Below, piece by piece: positions 15,457-24,731 of a stretch of 47,775 nucleotides of DNA. The position numbers and the translations under genes are program-made. This DNA comes from Campylobacterota bacterium (GTDB lineage Bacteria; Campylobacterota; Campylobacteria; Campylobacterales; Arcobacteraceae): contig QMKX01000011.1 in assembly GCA_003643835.1 (NCBI GenBank), positions 1-47,775 of the forward strand. The letters run 5' to 3'. The notes below the pieces were generated by a model. That model did no database searches. It worked only from the letters and a program-made list of their open reading frames with translations, and was not told where the DNA came from. How positions within the stretch are numbered: position 1 is the first letter of the stretch; every line of letters begins with the position of its first letter.

Positions 15457-17439
15457 TTAATTTAAACTCTCTATCTTTTTTTTGACTACTTCAAAATCTT
15501 TGTTATAGCTAAAACAACTTCTTGTGTTGCATCCTAAATAGTCAATACTTTTATCAAGATGTTTATACACAAATGGATATTTGATATCTTTTGTATCTAT
15601 TTTATTTAGATTTTGTTTGGTTGATTTGATTATAACGGGCTCTATTTTTTGCCAAGAAGCTACTACAAGAGCTTCAGGAAAATACGAAGGGAATTTTATC
15701 AACCGGTCTTTAAAATTATCTAACGAACTATTTGCTATATCAAGAAGTTTCATATCACTACTCATAGCTCCTAACAAAACTATATTTTGTAGATTTATAC
15801 CCAAAGAGCTTGCATACCCACCACCATTTATTGATGCGGTTACATCAAAACCATCGTTTGCCATATACCAAGTTTTATTTTTATAAAAAAGTTTTATTGA
15901 TTTTTTTGTGATGTCGCTAAATAGCTGAAAATATCTTTTGTCCATAGTTGCTTGGTATGCTTCAAATAAAGCAGATGACACAAAAGCATAATCCTCAAGC
16001 AAACCTTTTTGGGTTGGTTTTTTGTGGTTTATAGTTTGATGATACAGTTCGCCATCTATATAAAAAAGTTTTAGCAATGCTTCAAGAGAAACTAAAGCTT
16101 GTTTTAAGTATTTTTTGTTTGTATCTTTTGCTTTAATTTTCGCTTTTATATACATAGCATTCCATGCTGTGTTTATCTTGTTGTCTATAAACGGATACTC
16201 TTTTTTGTCTCTTATATTTTTTAACACTCTTTTGACATTTTGTAAATTGTTTGGTATATTGTGCGATGTTATATGTGGGTTTGATAAATCACCGTCAAAA
16301 TTACCATCTTGTGTGATACCCAAATATTTCAAAGAGTTTTTAATAGTAATAGTAGCAATTTTAGCATCTTTTGATGCATCAAACGCTTCATCATAATCAT
16401 ACACAAAGAAAAATCCTTCGTGGTTTTCACCCAGACTATTTTTGCTATCTGCATTTGATGCACTTTTGTATAGATTTTTAGTTTTAAATCGTCTTTCTAT
16501 TTCTGTTATTGTTTCGTTTATCGTTTTTTCAAATAATATATTTTTGTCATATTGTAGCGCTTTTGAATACACCATAAGTGCTTCAGCATTTGTGTATAGC
16601 ATCTTTTCAAAGTGTGGTATTTGCCACTTCTCATCAACAGAATAACGATAAAAAGCTCCATCTATTTGGTCGTATATACCACCCTTTGCCATAGCTGCTA
16701 AACTCTCATCGGCCATAGTTTTTGCTTGTTTGTTTTTTGTAACATCGTATAGTTTATAAAGCATACCTATCTTATCAAATTGTGGAAATTTCGGACGAGC
16801 AGAAAAACCTTTATTTATAGTATCAAAGCTACTTGCTACTTGTTTTATAGCGTTTTCTTGCATTTTATTATCAAATTTTTTGTTGCTTTTTTGTTGTTGA
16901 TTGTTAGACAAAATATCAAGCACTTTTTGACCAGATTGTTTTAACTTATATCTTGGTATTTTTGGTATATCTTCTAATATCGTCATAAGTCCAGGCGAGC
17001 CATAACCTTTGGTTTTTGGTATATATGTGCCAGCATAAAATGGCTCCTTGTCAGCTGTCATCACTATAGTAAGTGGCCAACCTCCACCTTTGTTGTTAAA
17101 TACCTGATACACTCTTTGATAAAAATTGTCTATATGAGGAAACTGTTCTCTATCTACTTTGATACTTATGTAATTTTTATTTAAAAGTTTGGCTATATTT
17201 TTATCTTCAAATGACTCGTGAGCCATCACATGACACCAATGGCAAGTGCTATATCCTATAGATAAGAAAATCAATTTATTTTCTTTTTTAGCCTTTTTAA
17301 AAGCTTCTTTGCTCCAAGGATGCCAAGATACTGGGTTGTCTTTGTGTTGTAAAAGATACGGAGATGTTTCATTTGATAGGTTGTTTGATGCTATTATTGA
17401 TGAAACTATTATTGATGAAGCTATTATTTTTTTGATCAT
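15457..17439 (-). CDS. DUF255 / YyaL-type thioredoxin-domain protein, probably exported
   Basis: 660 aa. The first 20 residues form a hydrophobic signal-like segment. It is followed by the very conserved [36 protein letters not shown] (redox-like CxxC at 66-69) and [13 protein letters not shown] of a thioredoxin-like domain. A long alpha/alpha-barrel-like region follows ([47 protein letters not shown]) as in N-acylglucosamine-epimerase folds. The family is widespread but its reaction is not established. The end NTRSCFSY supplies extra Cys residues. It has a Shine-Dalgarno (AAAAAGGA) and its own -10 box with a short palindrome in the leader. Confidence 0.85.
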   Translation of the reverse strand: MIKKIIASSIIVSSIIASNNLSNETSPYLLQHKDNPVSWHPWSKEAFKKAKKENKLIFLSIGYSTCHWCHVMAHESFEDKNIAKLLNKNYISIKVDREQFPHIDNFYQRVYQVFNNKGGGWPLTIVMTADKEPFYAGTYIPKTKGYGSPGLMTILEDIPKIPRYKLKQSGQKVLDILSNNQQQKSNKKFDNKMQENAIKQVASSFDTINKGFSARPKFPQFDKIGMLYKLYDVTKNKQAKTMADESLAAMAKGGIYDQIDGAFYRYSVDEKWQIPHFEKMLYTNAEALMVYSKALQYDKNILFEKTINETITEIERRFKTKNLYKSASNADSKNSLGENHEGFFFVYDYDEAFDASKDAKIATITIKNSLKYLGITQDGNFDGDLSNPHITSHNIPNNLQNVKRVLKNIRDKKEYPFIDNKINTAWNAMYIKAKIKAKDTNKKYLKQALVSLEALLKLFYIDGELYHQTINHKKPTQKGLLEDYAFVSSALFEAYQATMDKRYFQLFSDITKKSIKLFYKNKTWYMANDGFDVTASINGGGYASSLGINLQNIVLLGAMSSDMKLLDIANSSLDNFKDRLIKFPSYFPEALVVASWQKIEPVIIKSTKQNLNKIDTKDIKYPFVYKHLDKSIDYLGCNTRSCFSYNKDFEVVKKKIESLN

Positions 17440-17457
17440 ATTAAATCCTTTTTATAT

Positions 17458-17489
17458 TTGAACTACATTGTTCAACAACATATAATATC
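17458..17489 (-). promoter_or_regulatory. -10 box and palindrome before the DUF255 gene
   Basis: Minus strand: GATATTAT (17482-17489) preceded by a T-rich stretch. Between it and the Shine-Dalgarno lies TTGAAC-N6-GTTCAA (17458-17475), a six-bp inverted repeat that could be an operator or an mRNA hairpin. Confidence 0.45.
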
Positions 17490-17529
17490 AAAAAATCAAG
17501 CTTTTGTGTGTAATATATGTTACGCACAA
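17488..17529 (-). terminator. Terminator of the str operon
   Basis: TTGTGTGTAA / TTACGCACAA (17504-17529, one G-T pair, six-nt loop), extended by GCTT/AAGC. On the minus strand it is followed by GATTTTTTG. It lies about 57 nt after the fusA stop codon. Confidence 0.65.
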
Positions 17530-17585
17530 ACAAGCCAAAAAGATAAAATTATCATCTTGAGTATGCTTATGCGTTGTGGCTTGTG

Positions 17586-19700
17586 TTATCCATTTCTCAA
17601 TTTCATGATATCTTCCGCTATATTTTTTGGCACTTCCATATATTGGTCAAATATCATACTATATGTGGCTCTACCTTGAGACAAACTTCGTAAATCTGTT
17701 GAGTATCCAAACATTTCAGCAAGTGGCACGAGAGCAATTACAAGTTTCACTCCAGCTCTCTCATCCATAGATTGGACCTGACCTCGGCGTTTGTTACAAT
17801 CGCCAATAACATCACCCATATAATCTTCGGGTGTTTCAATTTCAACTCTCATCATAGGTTCAAGTATGCAAGCACCTGCTTCTTTTTGTCTACAGCCAGC
17901 TTTAAATCCCATAGAAGCAGCAAGCTTAAATGCCATCTCACTACTATCTACATCGTGATAAGAACCATCATAAACAGTTATTCGTATATCTACAAGCGGA
18001 TACCCAGCGAGAACACCACCTTGCATAGTTTCACGACAGCCTTTCTCAACAGCAGGTATAAACTCTTTTGGTATTACTCCGCCTTTTATAGCATTGACAA
18101 ACTCAAAACCTTTTTCGTTGGTTTCTTCTTTTGTCATAGGTTCAATTTTTAGATATACATGACCATATTGACCACGGCCACCTGATTGTTTTGCATATTT
18201 GTATTCTTGATTGACACCATTTTTGATAGTTTCTCTATATGCGACTTGTGGAGCTCCTACTTCAGCTTCAACTGAAAATTCTCTTTTCATCCTATCTACA
18301 AGTATCTCAAGATGCAGCTCACCCATACCAGAGATGATAGTTTGTCCGCTCTCTTCATCGGTTTTTACTCGAAAGCTTGGATCTTCTTGTGCCAGTTTTC
18401 CCAGTGCCACGCCCATCTTTTCTTGGTCTGCTTTTGTTTTTGGTTCTACTGCTACTGATATCACTGGCTCTGGAAACTCCATTCGCTCCAATACCACTTG
18501 ATCTTTTTCGCTTGCCAATGTATCACCTGTAACTGTAGCTTTAAGTCCCACTACAGCTCCTATCTCACCTGCATATAGTTCGCTTACCTCTTCTCGTTTG
18601 TTTGAGTGCATCTTAAGTAGTCGTCCTATTCTCTCTTTTTTCATTTTAGTAGAGTTGTAAACATATGTGCCTGATTTTAAAACACCTCTATATATTCTCG
18701 TAAATGTAAGCTGCCCTACAAATGGATCAGTCATAATTTTAAAAGCCAATCCTGCTACTTCTCCATCATCAGTTGAAGGCACGATAACATCTTTGCCATC
18801 TTGTGTTTCACCTTTGATATCTTCAACTTCAAGCGGCGATGGCAAATATAAAGCAACTGCATTGAGCAAAGTTTGTACCCCTTTGTTTTTAAAAGCAGTT
18901 CCACAAGTCATAGGGGTGATAGACATACTCAAGCAGCCTTTTTTGATACCTTTTATGATATCATCTTCACTCAAATCCCCATCTTCAAAAAACTTTTCCA
19001 TCAACTCATCGTCGGCTTCGGCAGCTGCCTCTACCATCCTTTCTCTATACTCTTTTGCTTTGTCAAGCATATTTGCAGGTATATCTTCTACATGATAGTT
19101 TGAACCCATAGCTGCATCTTGATCCCACACTATAGCTTTCATTTGAACCAAATCAACTATACCGGTGAAATTTTCTTCTGCTCCTATTGGTAGTTGAATT
19201 GGCACAGCGTTTGATTTGAGTCTCTCATTTACTTGAGATTCAACCATATAAAAATCAGCTCCTGTTCTGTCCATTTTATTTACAAATATGATACGAGGAA
19301 CTCTATATTTATTTGCTTGTCGCCACACTGTTTCGCTTTGTGGTTGAACACCACCTACCGAACAAAACACTGCTACTGCACCATCGAGCACCCTCATACT
19401 TCGTTCTACTTCAATAGTAAAATCAACATGCCCTGGAGTATCTATGATATTTATCATAAGGTCATCGTTTGTTTTTGGATGCTCCCAATGGCAAGTAGTA
19501 GCAGCACTTGTGATTGTGATACCTCTTTCTTGTTCTTGCTCCATCCAGTCCATAGTAGCAGCTCCATCGTGAACTTCGCCTATTTTATGTTCCACCCCTG
19601 TATAATACAGTATTCTTTCGGTTGTGGTGGTTTTTCCTGCGTCTATGTGTGCTGCTATTCCTATATTTCTTAGTCTATTTAGTGGTGTTTTTCTTGCCAT
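17586..19700 (-). CDS. fusA: Translation elongation factor G
   Basis: 704 aa GTPase that moves tRNAs and mRNA after peptide-bond formation and, with RRF, recycles ribosomes. The GTPase motifs are clear: [12 protein letters not shown], the switch region [26 protein letters not shown] and [11 protein letters not shown]. The later domains are also seen ([24 protein letters not shown]; the C-terminal [20 protein letters not shown]). Third gene of the minus-strand str operon, nine nt after rpsG, with the strong Shine-Dalgarno AGGGG. No tuf gene follows, as is usual in Campylobacterota. Confidence 0.97.
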   Translation of the reverse strand: MARKTPLNRLRNIGIAAHIDAGKTTTTERILYYTGVEHKIGEVHDGAATMDWMEQEQERGITITSAATTCHWEHPKTNDDLMINIIDTPGHVDFTIEVERSMRVLDGAVAVFCSVGGVQPQSETVWRQANKYRVPRIIFVNKMDRTGADFYMVESQVNERLKSNAVPIQLPIGAEENFTGIVDLVQMKAIVWDQDAAMGSNYHVEDIPANMLDKAKEYRERMVEAAAEADDELMEKFFEDGDLSEDDIIKGIKKGCLSMSITPMTCGTAFKNKGVQTLLNAVALYLPSPLEVEDIKGETQDGKDVIVPSTDDGEVAGLAFKIMTDPFVGQLTFTRIYRGVLKSGTYVYNSTKMKKERIGRLLKMHSNKREEVSELYAGEIGAVVGLKATVTGDTLASEKDQVVLERMEFPEPVISVAVEPKTKADQEKMGVALGKLAQEDPSFRVKTDEESGQTIISGMGELHLEILVDRMKREFSVEAEVGAPQVAYRETIKNGVNQEYKYAKQSGGRGQYGHVYLKIEPMTKEETNEKGFEFVNAIKGGVIPKEFIPAVEKGCRETMQGGVLAGYPLVDIRITVYDGSYHDVDSSEMAFKLAASMGFKAGCRQKEAGACILEPMMRVEIETPEDYMGDVIGDCNKRRGQVQSMDERAGVKLVIALVPLAEMFGYSTDLRSLSQGRATYSMIFDQYMEVPKNIAEDIMKLRNG

Positions 19701-19709
19701 CTTAAACCC

Positions 19710-20186
<477 letters not shown>

Positions 20187-20561
20187 TTATTTCTTTGGTT
20201 TTTTGGTGCCGTATTTACTTCGTGCTACTGTTCTGTTTGCTACGCCGGCAGTATCAAGTGCGCCTCGAACTATATGATACTTCACGCCGGGTAGATCCTT
20301 TACTCGCCCACCACGAACCAGCACTATACTATGCTCTTGTAGGTTGTGTCCTTCGCCACCTATGTATGAGATGACCTCATAACCAGTAGTTAGTCTCACT
20401 TTAGCAACTTTTCTCAAAGCTGAGTTTGGTTTTTTTGGAGTTGTTGTATAAACTCTTGTGCACACTCCTCTTCGTTGTGGGCATGATTGCAAAGCACGAG
20501 ATTGTGATTTTTTCACAACTTTTTTTCGCTCTTTTCTTATCAATTGATTGATTGTAGGCAT
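20187..20561 (-). CDS. rpsL: 30S ribosomal protein S12
   Basis: 124 aa, full length. S12 sits at the decoding centre and is the classical streptomycin-resistance locus. Motifs: [14 protein letters not shown], the first lysine loop [17 protein letters not shown], and the second loop [17 protein letters not shown]. Both loops carry the wild-type lysines ([18 protein letters not shown]), so no resistance substitution is visible. First gene of the str operon, with a leader of about 125 nt that contains a strong hairpin. Confidence 0.97.
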   Translation of the reverse strand: MPTINQLIRKERKKVVKKSQSRALQSCPQRRGVCTRVYTTTPKKPNSALRKVAKVRLTTGYEVISYIGGEGHNLQEHSIVLVRGGRVKDLPGVKYHIVRGALDTAGVANRTVARSKYGTKKPKK

Positions 20562-20586
20562 ATTTTTCCTTAAATTTGGTTTGTAA

Positions 20587-20615
20587 CGATTGCTGTGAAA
20601 GTCACAAAAGCATCG
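20587..20615 (-). promoter_or_regulatory. Hairpin in the rpsL leader
   Basis: Nested pairs CGAT/ATCG, GC/GC and TGTGA/TCACA (11 pairs, three-nt apical loop, small internal bulges) lie 26-54 nt upstream of the rpsL start codon. It could be an autoregulatory leader of the str operon; no known S7-binding motif is recognised. Confidence 0.45.
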
Positions 20616-20692
20616 CTGAAGCTTCTCAAGATAGGTATCTTAATACTACCTAATTTTAAGACAAATTTGTTGTTTCTTAAAAAAAGTAAGGT

Positions 20693-20714
20693 ATTGTATC
20701 TAAACAAACTTATA
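20693..20714 (-). promoter_or_regulatory. str operon promoter
   Basis: Minus strand: TATAAG (20709-20714), 8 nt, GATACAAT (20693-20700). It is divergent from the tRNA-Cys promoter about 43 nt away. Confidence 0.7.
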
Positions 20715-20756
20715 AAAACAATAAAAAAATTATTTAAAATGATTTTTATAGGTGCT

Positions 20757-20778
20757 CTTAAGATTGTTTGGATAAAAT
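20757..20778 (+). promoter_or_regulatory. tRNA-Cys promoter
   Basis: CTTAAG (20757-20762), 8 nt (ATTGTTTG), GATAAAAT (20771-20778). The tRNA begins 11 nt later. Confidence 0.75.
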
Positions 20779-20788
20779 TGTCAAAATT

Positions 20789-20863
20789 GGAGCTATAGCA
20801 AAGTGGCTAATGCATTGGATTGCAAATCCTTGATCCTCGGTTCGACTCCGAGTAGCTCCTCCA
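20789..20863 (+). tRNA. tRNA-Cys (anticodon GCA)
   Basis: 75 nt including encoded CCA. The acceptor stem GGAGCTA/TAGCTCC is perfect (7 bp), discriminator U; the T arm is CTCGG-TTCGACT-CCGAG, the D arm GCAA-loop-ATGC, and the anticodon loop TTGCAAA carries GCA. The anticodon stem is odd: TTGGA opposite TCCTT gives three normal pairs and two U-U oppositions at its top (positions 27-43 and 28-42). Otherwise it matches bacterial tRNA-Cys well. Beyond the CCA (20864-20972) I see no clear terminator and no gene. Confidence 0.93.
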
Positions 20864-20972
20864 TTTCAGCCATTTCAACCAACTACGAGGACTAAATGAT
20901 GGCTCCAAAACCAATAAAATTATAAAAACACACAGAGCAGATAATTAAAAATAAACAAACTATAAAGCTACC

Positions 20973-21026
20973 TTTAAGTTTGATTATAATATAATTTTGT
21001 TTTATATAAAGTTTTGTAGATACAAT
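20973..21026 (+). promoter_or_regulatory. Tandem promoters of the cupin gene
   Basis: Upstream box TTTAAG (20973-20978) with TATAAT (20990-20995), and a second -10 box GATACAAT (21019-21026). The start codon is at 21048. Confidence 0.5.
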
Positions 21027-21047
21027 ACAAACAAAAATGGAGATAGT

Positions 21048-21512
21048 ATGAAACAAATAAAACAAATAATAAAAGATACTAATACAACAGCCGTAGATTT
21101 AGGATATATAGATGACTTGATGGAGTATTCTTTAACTCATAAAGTGACCAAACAAAATATAGAAGGAAAAGTGTATCTAAAAGATGCCACAAACTCTACG
21201 AGCACAGAGATATCATTTAATTCACTACCACCTAAAACAGAACAACCATATTTTCACACTCATAAACAAAATGAAGAAACATATATAGTGCTGAAAGGTT
21301 TTGGATTTTTTCAAGTAGATGGCAAGGTTTTTGATGTAAAAGAGGGTAGTGTGGTAAGAGTAGCACCAAATGGCATACGAGGCATACGCAATTCATCTGA
21401 CAAAACTATGGTATATATTGTGATACAATCCAAAGAAAATTCACTTGAGCAGTATTCTACAGATGATGGCACAAGAGTAAAATTTGAACCAAAATGGCAA
21501 GATAAAATATAA
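21048..21512 (+). CDS. Small cupin-domain protein
   Basis: 154 aa from the ATG at 21048 (Shine-Dalgarno GGAG nine nt upstream; an in-frame TTG at 20997 lies in the promoter). It has the cupin core: PYFHTHKQNEETYIVLKG (motif 1 with two His and a Glu) and GSVVRVAPNGIRGIRNSSD (motif 2, where the usual His is not obvious). A metal-dependent enzyme or a sensing protein is possible; the substrate is unknown. Followed after about 57 nt by a Crp-like regulator on the same strand. Confidence 0.75.
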   Translation: MKQIKQIIKDTNTTAVDLGYIDDLMEYSLTHKVTKQNIEGKVYLKDATNSTSTEISFNSLPPKTEQPYFHTHKQNEETYIVLKGFGFFQVDGKVFDVKEGSVVRVAPNGIRGIRNSSDKTMVYIVIQSKENSLEQYSTDDGTRVKFEPKWQDKI

Positions 21513-21569
21513 AAAATCTCTAAAAATATGATAGTATTTTATGAAAACAAATAAGCTTGAAATAGTAAA

Positions 21570-22157
21570 ATGAGATATTTTAAAAAACTAATAACCCAGC
21601 ATATAAATATAGAAAATAACGAGTGGCAAGAATTAACTTCAAAATTTAGAAAAGTTGCCATAAAAAAGGGTGGCACCATCTCAAATGCTGGAGATATTTT
21701 CAAAGATTTTTATTTTGTCAAAAGTGGATTGGCACGATCTTATTTTATAGATTTAAATGGCAAAGATTTCACTTGGCAAATATATTTTAGAGGTAAAAGC
21801 AAGTATGGACTCAATAATTTTATGGATGATAGTGTGAGTTATTATGAAAACGATGGTTCTATGTTATATTTTGAAGCTTTAGAAGATAGTGTTTTTTATG
21901 TAATTAGCCTAAAAGATATGGATGATTTTTTAAATATAGCAGACAAAAAGTGGGAATATCTAGCGAGAATATGGCTTCACGATACATATTTTAGCTCAAC
22001 TTACAAAAGAGTTATATCGCTTATGAGTGAAAATGCAAACCAAAGATACGAAAGGTTGCTTGTAGAGTATCCAGATATTTTTTCAAAAGTAAAAGCATAC
22101 CAAATAGCTGCATTTCTGGGAGTTGCTCCACAAACACTCAGCAAGCTTAAAAAATGA
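21570..22157 (+). CDS. Crp/Fnr-family transcription regulator
   Basis: 195 aa. An N-terminal cyclic-nucleotide-binding-like beta roll is visible (KKGGTISNAGDIFKDFYFVK, SGLARSYFIDLNGKDFTW), then a long dimer helix, and a C-terminal helix-turn-helix (KVKAYQIAAFLGVAPQTLSKLKK). There are no Fnr-type cysteine clusters, so oxygen sensing by an FeS cluster is unlikely. The phosphate-binding arginine of true cAMP receptors is not evident. No convincing Shine-Dalgarno. It may control the neighbouring cupin, PEP-mutase-like and repair genes. Confidence 0.8.
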   Translation: MRYFKKLITQHINIENNEWQELTSKFRKVAIKKGGTISNAGDIFKDFYFVKSGLARSYFIDLNGKDFTWQIYFRGKSKYGLNNFMDDSVSYYENDGSMLYFEALEDSVFYVISLKDMDDFLNIADKKWEYLARIWLHDTYFSSTYKRVISLMSENANQRYERLLVEYPDIFSKVKAYQIAAFLGVAPQTLSKLKK

Positions 22158-22223
22158 ATCTAAGTGAATGAAATAAATTTTAAAATCTGTTATAATTATA
22201 CAATTTAAAAAATAGGAGAAAAT

Positions 22224-22988
22224 ATGAAAATAGATGAGTTTAGAAAATTAAACCAAGATAACCAGATACTGCATATTGGAAATGTATGGGATATAAATAG
22301 TGCTTTGATATTGCAAAGAAATGGCTACAAAGCATTGGGGACTTCAAGTGCGGCTATCGCTAGTTCGTTGGGTTATGAAGATGGTGAGCAGATGAGTTTT
22401 GATGAGTTGTTTCAAATTTGCAAACAAATTATATCTAAAATAAATGTGCCACTTAGTGTAGATATAGAAGCGGGATACAGTAGAGATGTCAAGCAAATAA
22501 TAAAAAATATCATAGCACTTCACGATATTGGTGTAGTTGGTATCAATATAGAAGATTCTGTTGTGCAAAATAGTAAGCGAGAGATAGAACCAAAAGAAAA
22601 ATTTGCCAAATTATTAGAAGATATAAAAATAGGTCTAAAAGAGAAAAATATAGATATGTTTATAAATGCGAGAACTGATAATTTTATCATGGGATTAGAC
22701 AACCCCTTGCAAGATACAATAAAAAGAATCAAATCCTACGAGCCTTATGCAGATGGCATTTTTGTGCCTTGTATTGTAGATATAGAAGATATAAAAGAGG
22801 TCGCTAAAGCTACCACTTTGCCTATAAATGTCATGGCGATGCCGGGTTTGGCTTCGTTTGATATTTTGCAAAAAGCAGGCATAAAAAGAGCAAGCCGTGG
22901 ACCTTTTGTCTATAATGGCTTGGTGAAGTATTTTGAAAATATAATCAAAACAGTTAGAAAAGATAACTCTTTTGAAAGTATATTTTGA
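22224..22988 (+). CDS. Isocitrate lyase / PEP mutase superfamily enzyme
   Basis: 254 aa TIM barrel. Motifs: HIGNVWDINSALILQR, LGTSSAAIASSLGY, LSVDIEAGYS (Mg-binding Asp80 and Glu82), VGINIEDS and INARTDNF. Members cleave or isomerise 2-hydroxy or phosphono carboxylates (2-methylisocitrate lyase, oxaloacetate decarboxylase, PEP mutase). The short length and missing KKCGH signature argue against isocitrate lyase itself. Good Shine-Dalgarno (AGGAG), -10 TATAAT at 22191-22196. Its stop overlaps the start of ogt (TGATG), so both form an operon. Confidence 0.82.
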   Translation: MKIDEFRKLNQDNQILHIGNVWDINSALILQRNGYKALGTSSAAIASSLGYEDGEQMSFDELFQICKQIISKINVPLSVDIEAGYSRDVKQIIKNIIALHDIGVVGINIEDSVVQNSKREIEPKEKFAKLLEDIKIGLKEKNIDMFINARTDNFIMGLDNPLQDTIKRIKSYEPYADGIFVPCIVDIEDIKEVAKATTLPINVMAMPGLASFDILQKAGIKRASRGPFVYNGLVKYFENIIKTVRKDNSFESIF

Positions 22989-23509
22989 TGGGTCAAAACT
23001 ATATCCATATCCAATTTTTCAAGACAAAATTTGCCGAGTTTATATTAGGTTCATTTGATGGCAAACTTTGTATGCTTGATTATAAATACAGAAAAATGAG
23101 AACAACAATAGACAACAGGCTCAAAAATAGCTTTGATGCCCAACTTATAGAAAAAGATGACGAAGTATTGAAGCAAACAAGAAAACAACTCGCTGAGTAT
23201 TTTGATAAAACAAGAAAAGATTTTGATATTCCTATCATCACAGCTGGGACTGATTTCCAAAAAAAAGTTTGGAGTGCATTACAAAAGGTGCCTTATGGTG
23301 CTACATCTACATACTTAAAATTAGCGAAAGATATAGGCTGTGAAAAAGCAGTGCGAGCTGTGGCAAATGCAAACGGAGCAAACAGTATAGGTATCATCGT
23401 GCCGTGTCATCGTATCATAGGGACAAATGGTGAGCTTACTGGTTATGCTGGTGGCTTGCCTTTGAAAAAAAGATTATTAAAGTTAGAAAACAATTTATTT
23501 GCGAGTTGA
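22988..23509 (+). CDS. ogt: Methylated-DNA-protein-cysteine S-methyltransferase
   Basis: 173 aa. It removes methyl groups from O6-methylguanine in DNA onto its own cysteine in a one-time reaction. The active site IIVPCHRIIG (Cys140), the wing helix ATSTYLKLAKDIG and the DNA-binding arginine region KAVRAVANANG are clear. The start ATG overlaps the stop of the preceding gene (TGATG); an in-frame TTG three nt earlier is less likely. It is followed within two nt by a stand-alone Ada zinc domain; together they cover two parts of Ada as separate proteins. Confidence 0.93.
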   Translation: MGQNYIHIQFFKTKFAEFILGSFDGKLCMLDYKYRKMRTTIDNRLKNSFDAQLIEKDDEVLKQTRKQLAEYFDKTRKDFDIPIITAGTDFQKKVWSALQKVPYGATSTYLKLAKDIGCEKAVRAVANANGANSIGIIVPCHRIIGTNGELTGYAGGLPLKKRLLKLENNLFAS

Positions 23510-23511
23510 TT

Positions 23512-23733
23512 ATGACAGACGAAGAAAAATATAAATTTATAGGATGTAGAGATACGAAATATGATGGAGTGTTTTATACAGCTGTCAAAACTACTGGTAT
23601 ATTCTGTTTGCCATCTTGTAAAGCAAAAAAGCCTTTAGAAAAAAATGTGATATTTTATGATACCAAAGACAAAGCTATAAAAAACGGCTTTAGAGCTTGC
23701 AAGATATGTAAACAAATAGCAAGTTTATCGTAG
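23512..23733 (+). CDS. Stand-alone Ada N-terminal (zinc, methylphosphotriester) domain protein
   Basis: 73 aa. The sequence FIGCRDTKYDGVFYTAVKTTG, then IFCLPSCKA and RACKICKQ, matches the Ada N-terminal domain. Four zinc-binding cysteines are C32, C36, C63 and C66. In E. coli Ada the first of these takes a methyl group from DNA phosphotriesters and activates the protein. Here the helix-turn-helix (AraC) part and the C-terminal methyltransferase are absent; the latter is the separate ogt gene just upstream. Start ATG 23512, two nt after the ogt stop. It may act as a repair or sensor protein with an unlinked regulator. Confidence 0.88.
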   Translation: MTDEEKYKFIGCRDTKYDGVFYTAVKTTGIFCLPSCKAKKPLEKNVIFYDTKDKAIKNGFRACKICKQIASLS

Positions 23734-23790
23734 AAAAATTTTAGAGGTGTTATATTTAGATTGTGTTGTTGTTAATTTAAATAAACTAAC

Positions 23791-23812
23791 CTTAAGATAA
23801 ATTTGATACAAT
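23791..23812 (+). promoter_or_regulatory. Promoter of the PHP phosphatase gene (leaderless type)
   Basis: CTTAAG (23791-23796), 8 nt, GATACAAT (23805-23812), then six nt (ACACTC) and the ATG at 23819, the same spacing as at uvrC. Confidence 0.7.
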
Positions 23813-23818
23813 ACACTC

Positions 23819-24643
23819 ATGATAATAGATATTCACAACCACACAAACAGATGTAACCATGCTACAGGTGATATGGGGCAGTATATCAAAAAAGCTATAA
23901 GCAGCGGTATAGATATATATGGTTTTAGTTGCCACGCACCAATAAAACAAAACATAGACCCACACAACAGAATGCCTTTGAGCGATATAGATGAGTATAT
24001 AAAAGACATAAAAAAATTGAAACAAAAGTATAAAAATAGTATCAAAATTTTAACTGGCTTTGAGGTTGATTATTTAACTGGCGATTATATTTATGATGAG
24101 ATTTTGAACACAAAAGTTGATTATCTTATAGGTTCGGTGCATTTTATACCTTTGTCAAGCGAAAAGTATTCGCTGTTTAATCCAAAGTTTTGGGGTTTTG
24201 ATAATCCTGATTTCATAGGCCAGTATGAAGATAAAGATATTGATACAATTTGGCAAAACTATTTTGATGCAGTTGAACTTATGGCAAAATCTAAACTATT
24301 TGATATAGTTGGACACTTGGATCTTATCAAGATATTTGGATTTATGCCTACAAAAGATCCAAAAAGTTTAGCACAAAAAGCTATAAAACAGATAAAATTA
24401 TCTGGTATGAGCGTAGAGATAAATAGCGCAGGACTAAGAAAACCAATAGGTGAACAATACCCAAGCACAGAGCTACTACAGCTATGTTTTGATATGGATA
24501 TACCTATCACATTTGGTAGCGATGCACACAATGTAGAGCATATAAATAGTGGATACGATATATGCTTGAAGTTAGCTAAAGATGTTGGTTATACCAAAGC
24601 AGTGTATTATGAAAATAGACAAAAAATATCTATAAAGATTTAA
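23819..24643 (+). CDS. PHP-domain phosphatase, histidinol-phosphatase (HisJ) type
   Basis: 274 aa. PHP metal-binding motifs: MIIDIHNHTNRCNHATG at the N-terminus, TGFEVDYLTGD, YLIGSVHFIP, IVGHLDLIKIFG, SVEINSAGLRKPIGEQYPS and ITFGSDAHNVEHI. This set is typical of HisJ-like histidinol-phosphatases (histidine pathway), though some PHP proteins act on other phosphates. The start codon is only six nt beyond the -10 box and no Shine-Dalgarno exists, so the mRNA is probably leaderless. The other histidine gene in the window is hisH (9625). Confidence 0.85.
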   Translation: MIIDIHNHTNRCNHATGDMGQYIKKAISSGIDIYGFSCHAPIKQNIDPHNRMPLSDIDEYIKDIKKLKQKYKNSIKILTGFEVDYLTGDYIYDEILNTKVDYLIGSVHFIPLSSEKYSLFNPKFWGFDNPDFIGQYEDKDIDTIWQNYFDAVELMAKSKLFDIVGHLDLIKIFGFMPTKDPKSLAQKAIKQIKLSGMSVEINSAGLRKPIGEQYPSTELLQLCFDMDIPITFGSDAHNVEHINSGYDICLKLAKDVGYTKAVYYENRQKISIKI

Positions 24644-24731
24644 AGGATAAAATATAGAAATAGTATCAAATAGGCTACTTAGAATTGTAGGAGCTTTAGT
24701 CAAGTTAATCGGTTATATATATCATCTTGTA

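Noticed and set aside
19233-19673. 146-codon open frame on the plus strand inside fusA
   Set aside because: Antisense shadow of a highly conserved gene, with no ribosome binding site or family pattern. The same applies to the other long antisense frames in clpB, icd and rhlE.
20864-20972. Attachment-site duplication next to tRNA-Cys
   Set aside because: No repeat of the tRNA 3' end and no integrase nearby.
24648-24731. Treating the glycosyltransferase as a frameshifted pseudogene
   Set aside because: The frame is intact through the DXD motif to the stop; only the start codon is unusual.
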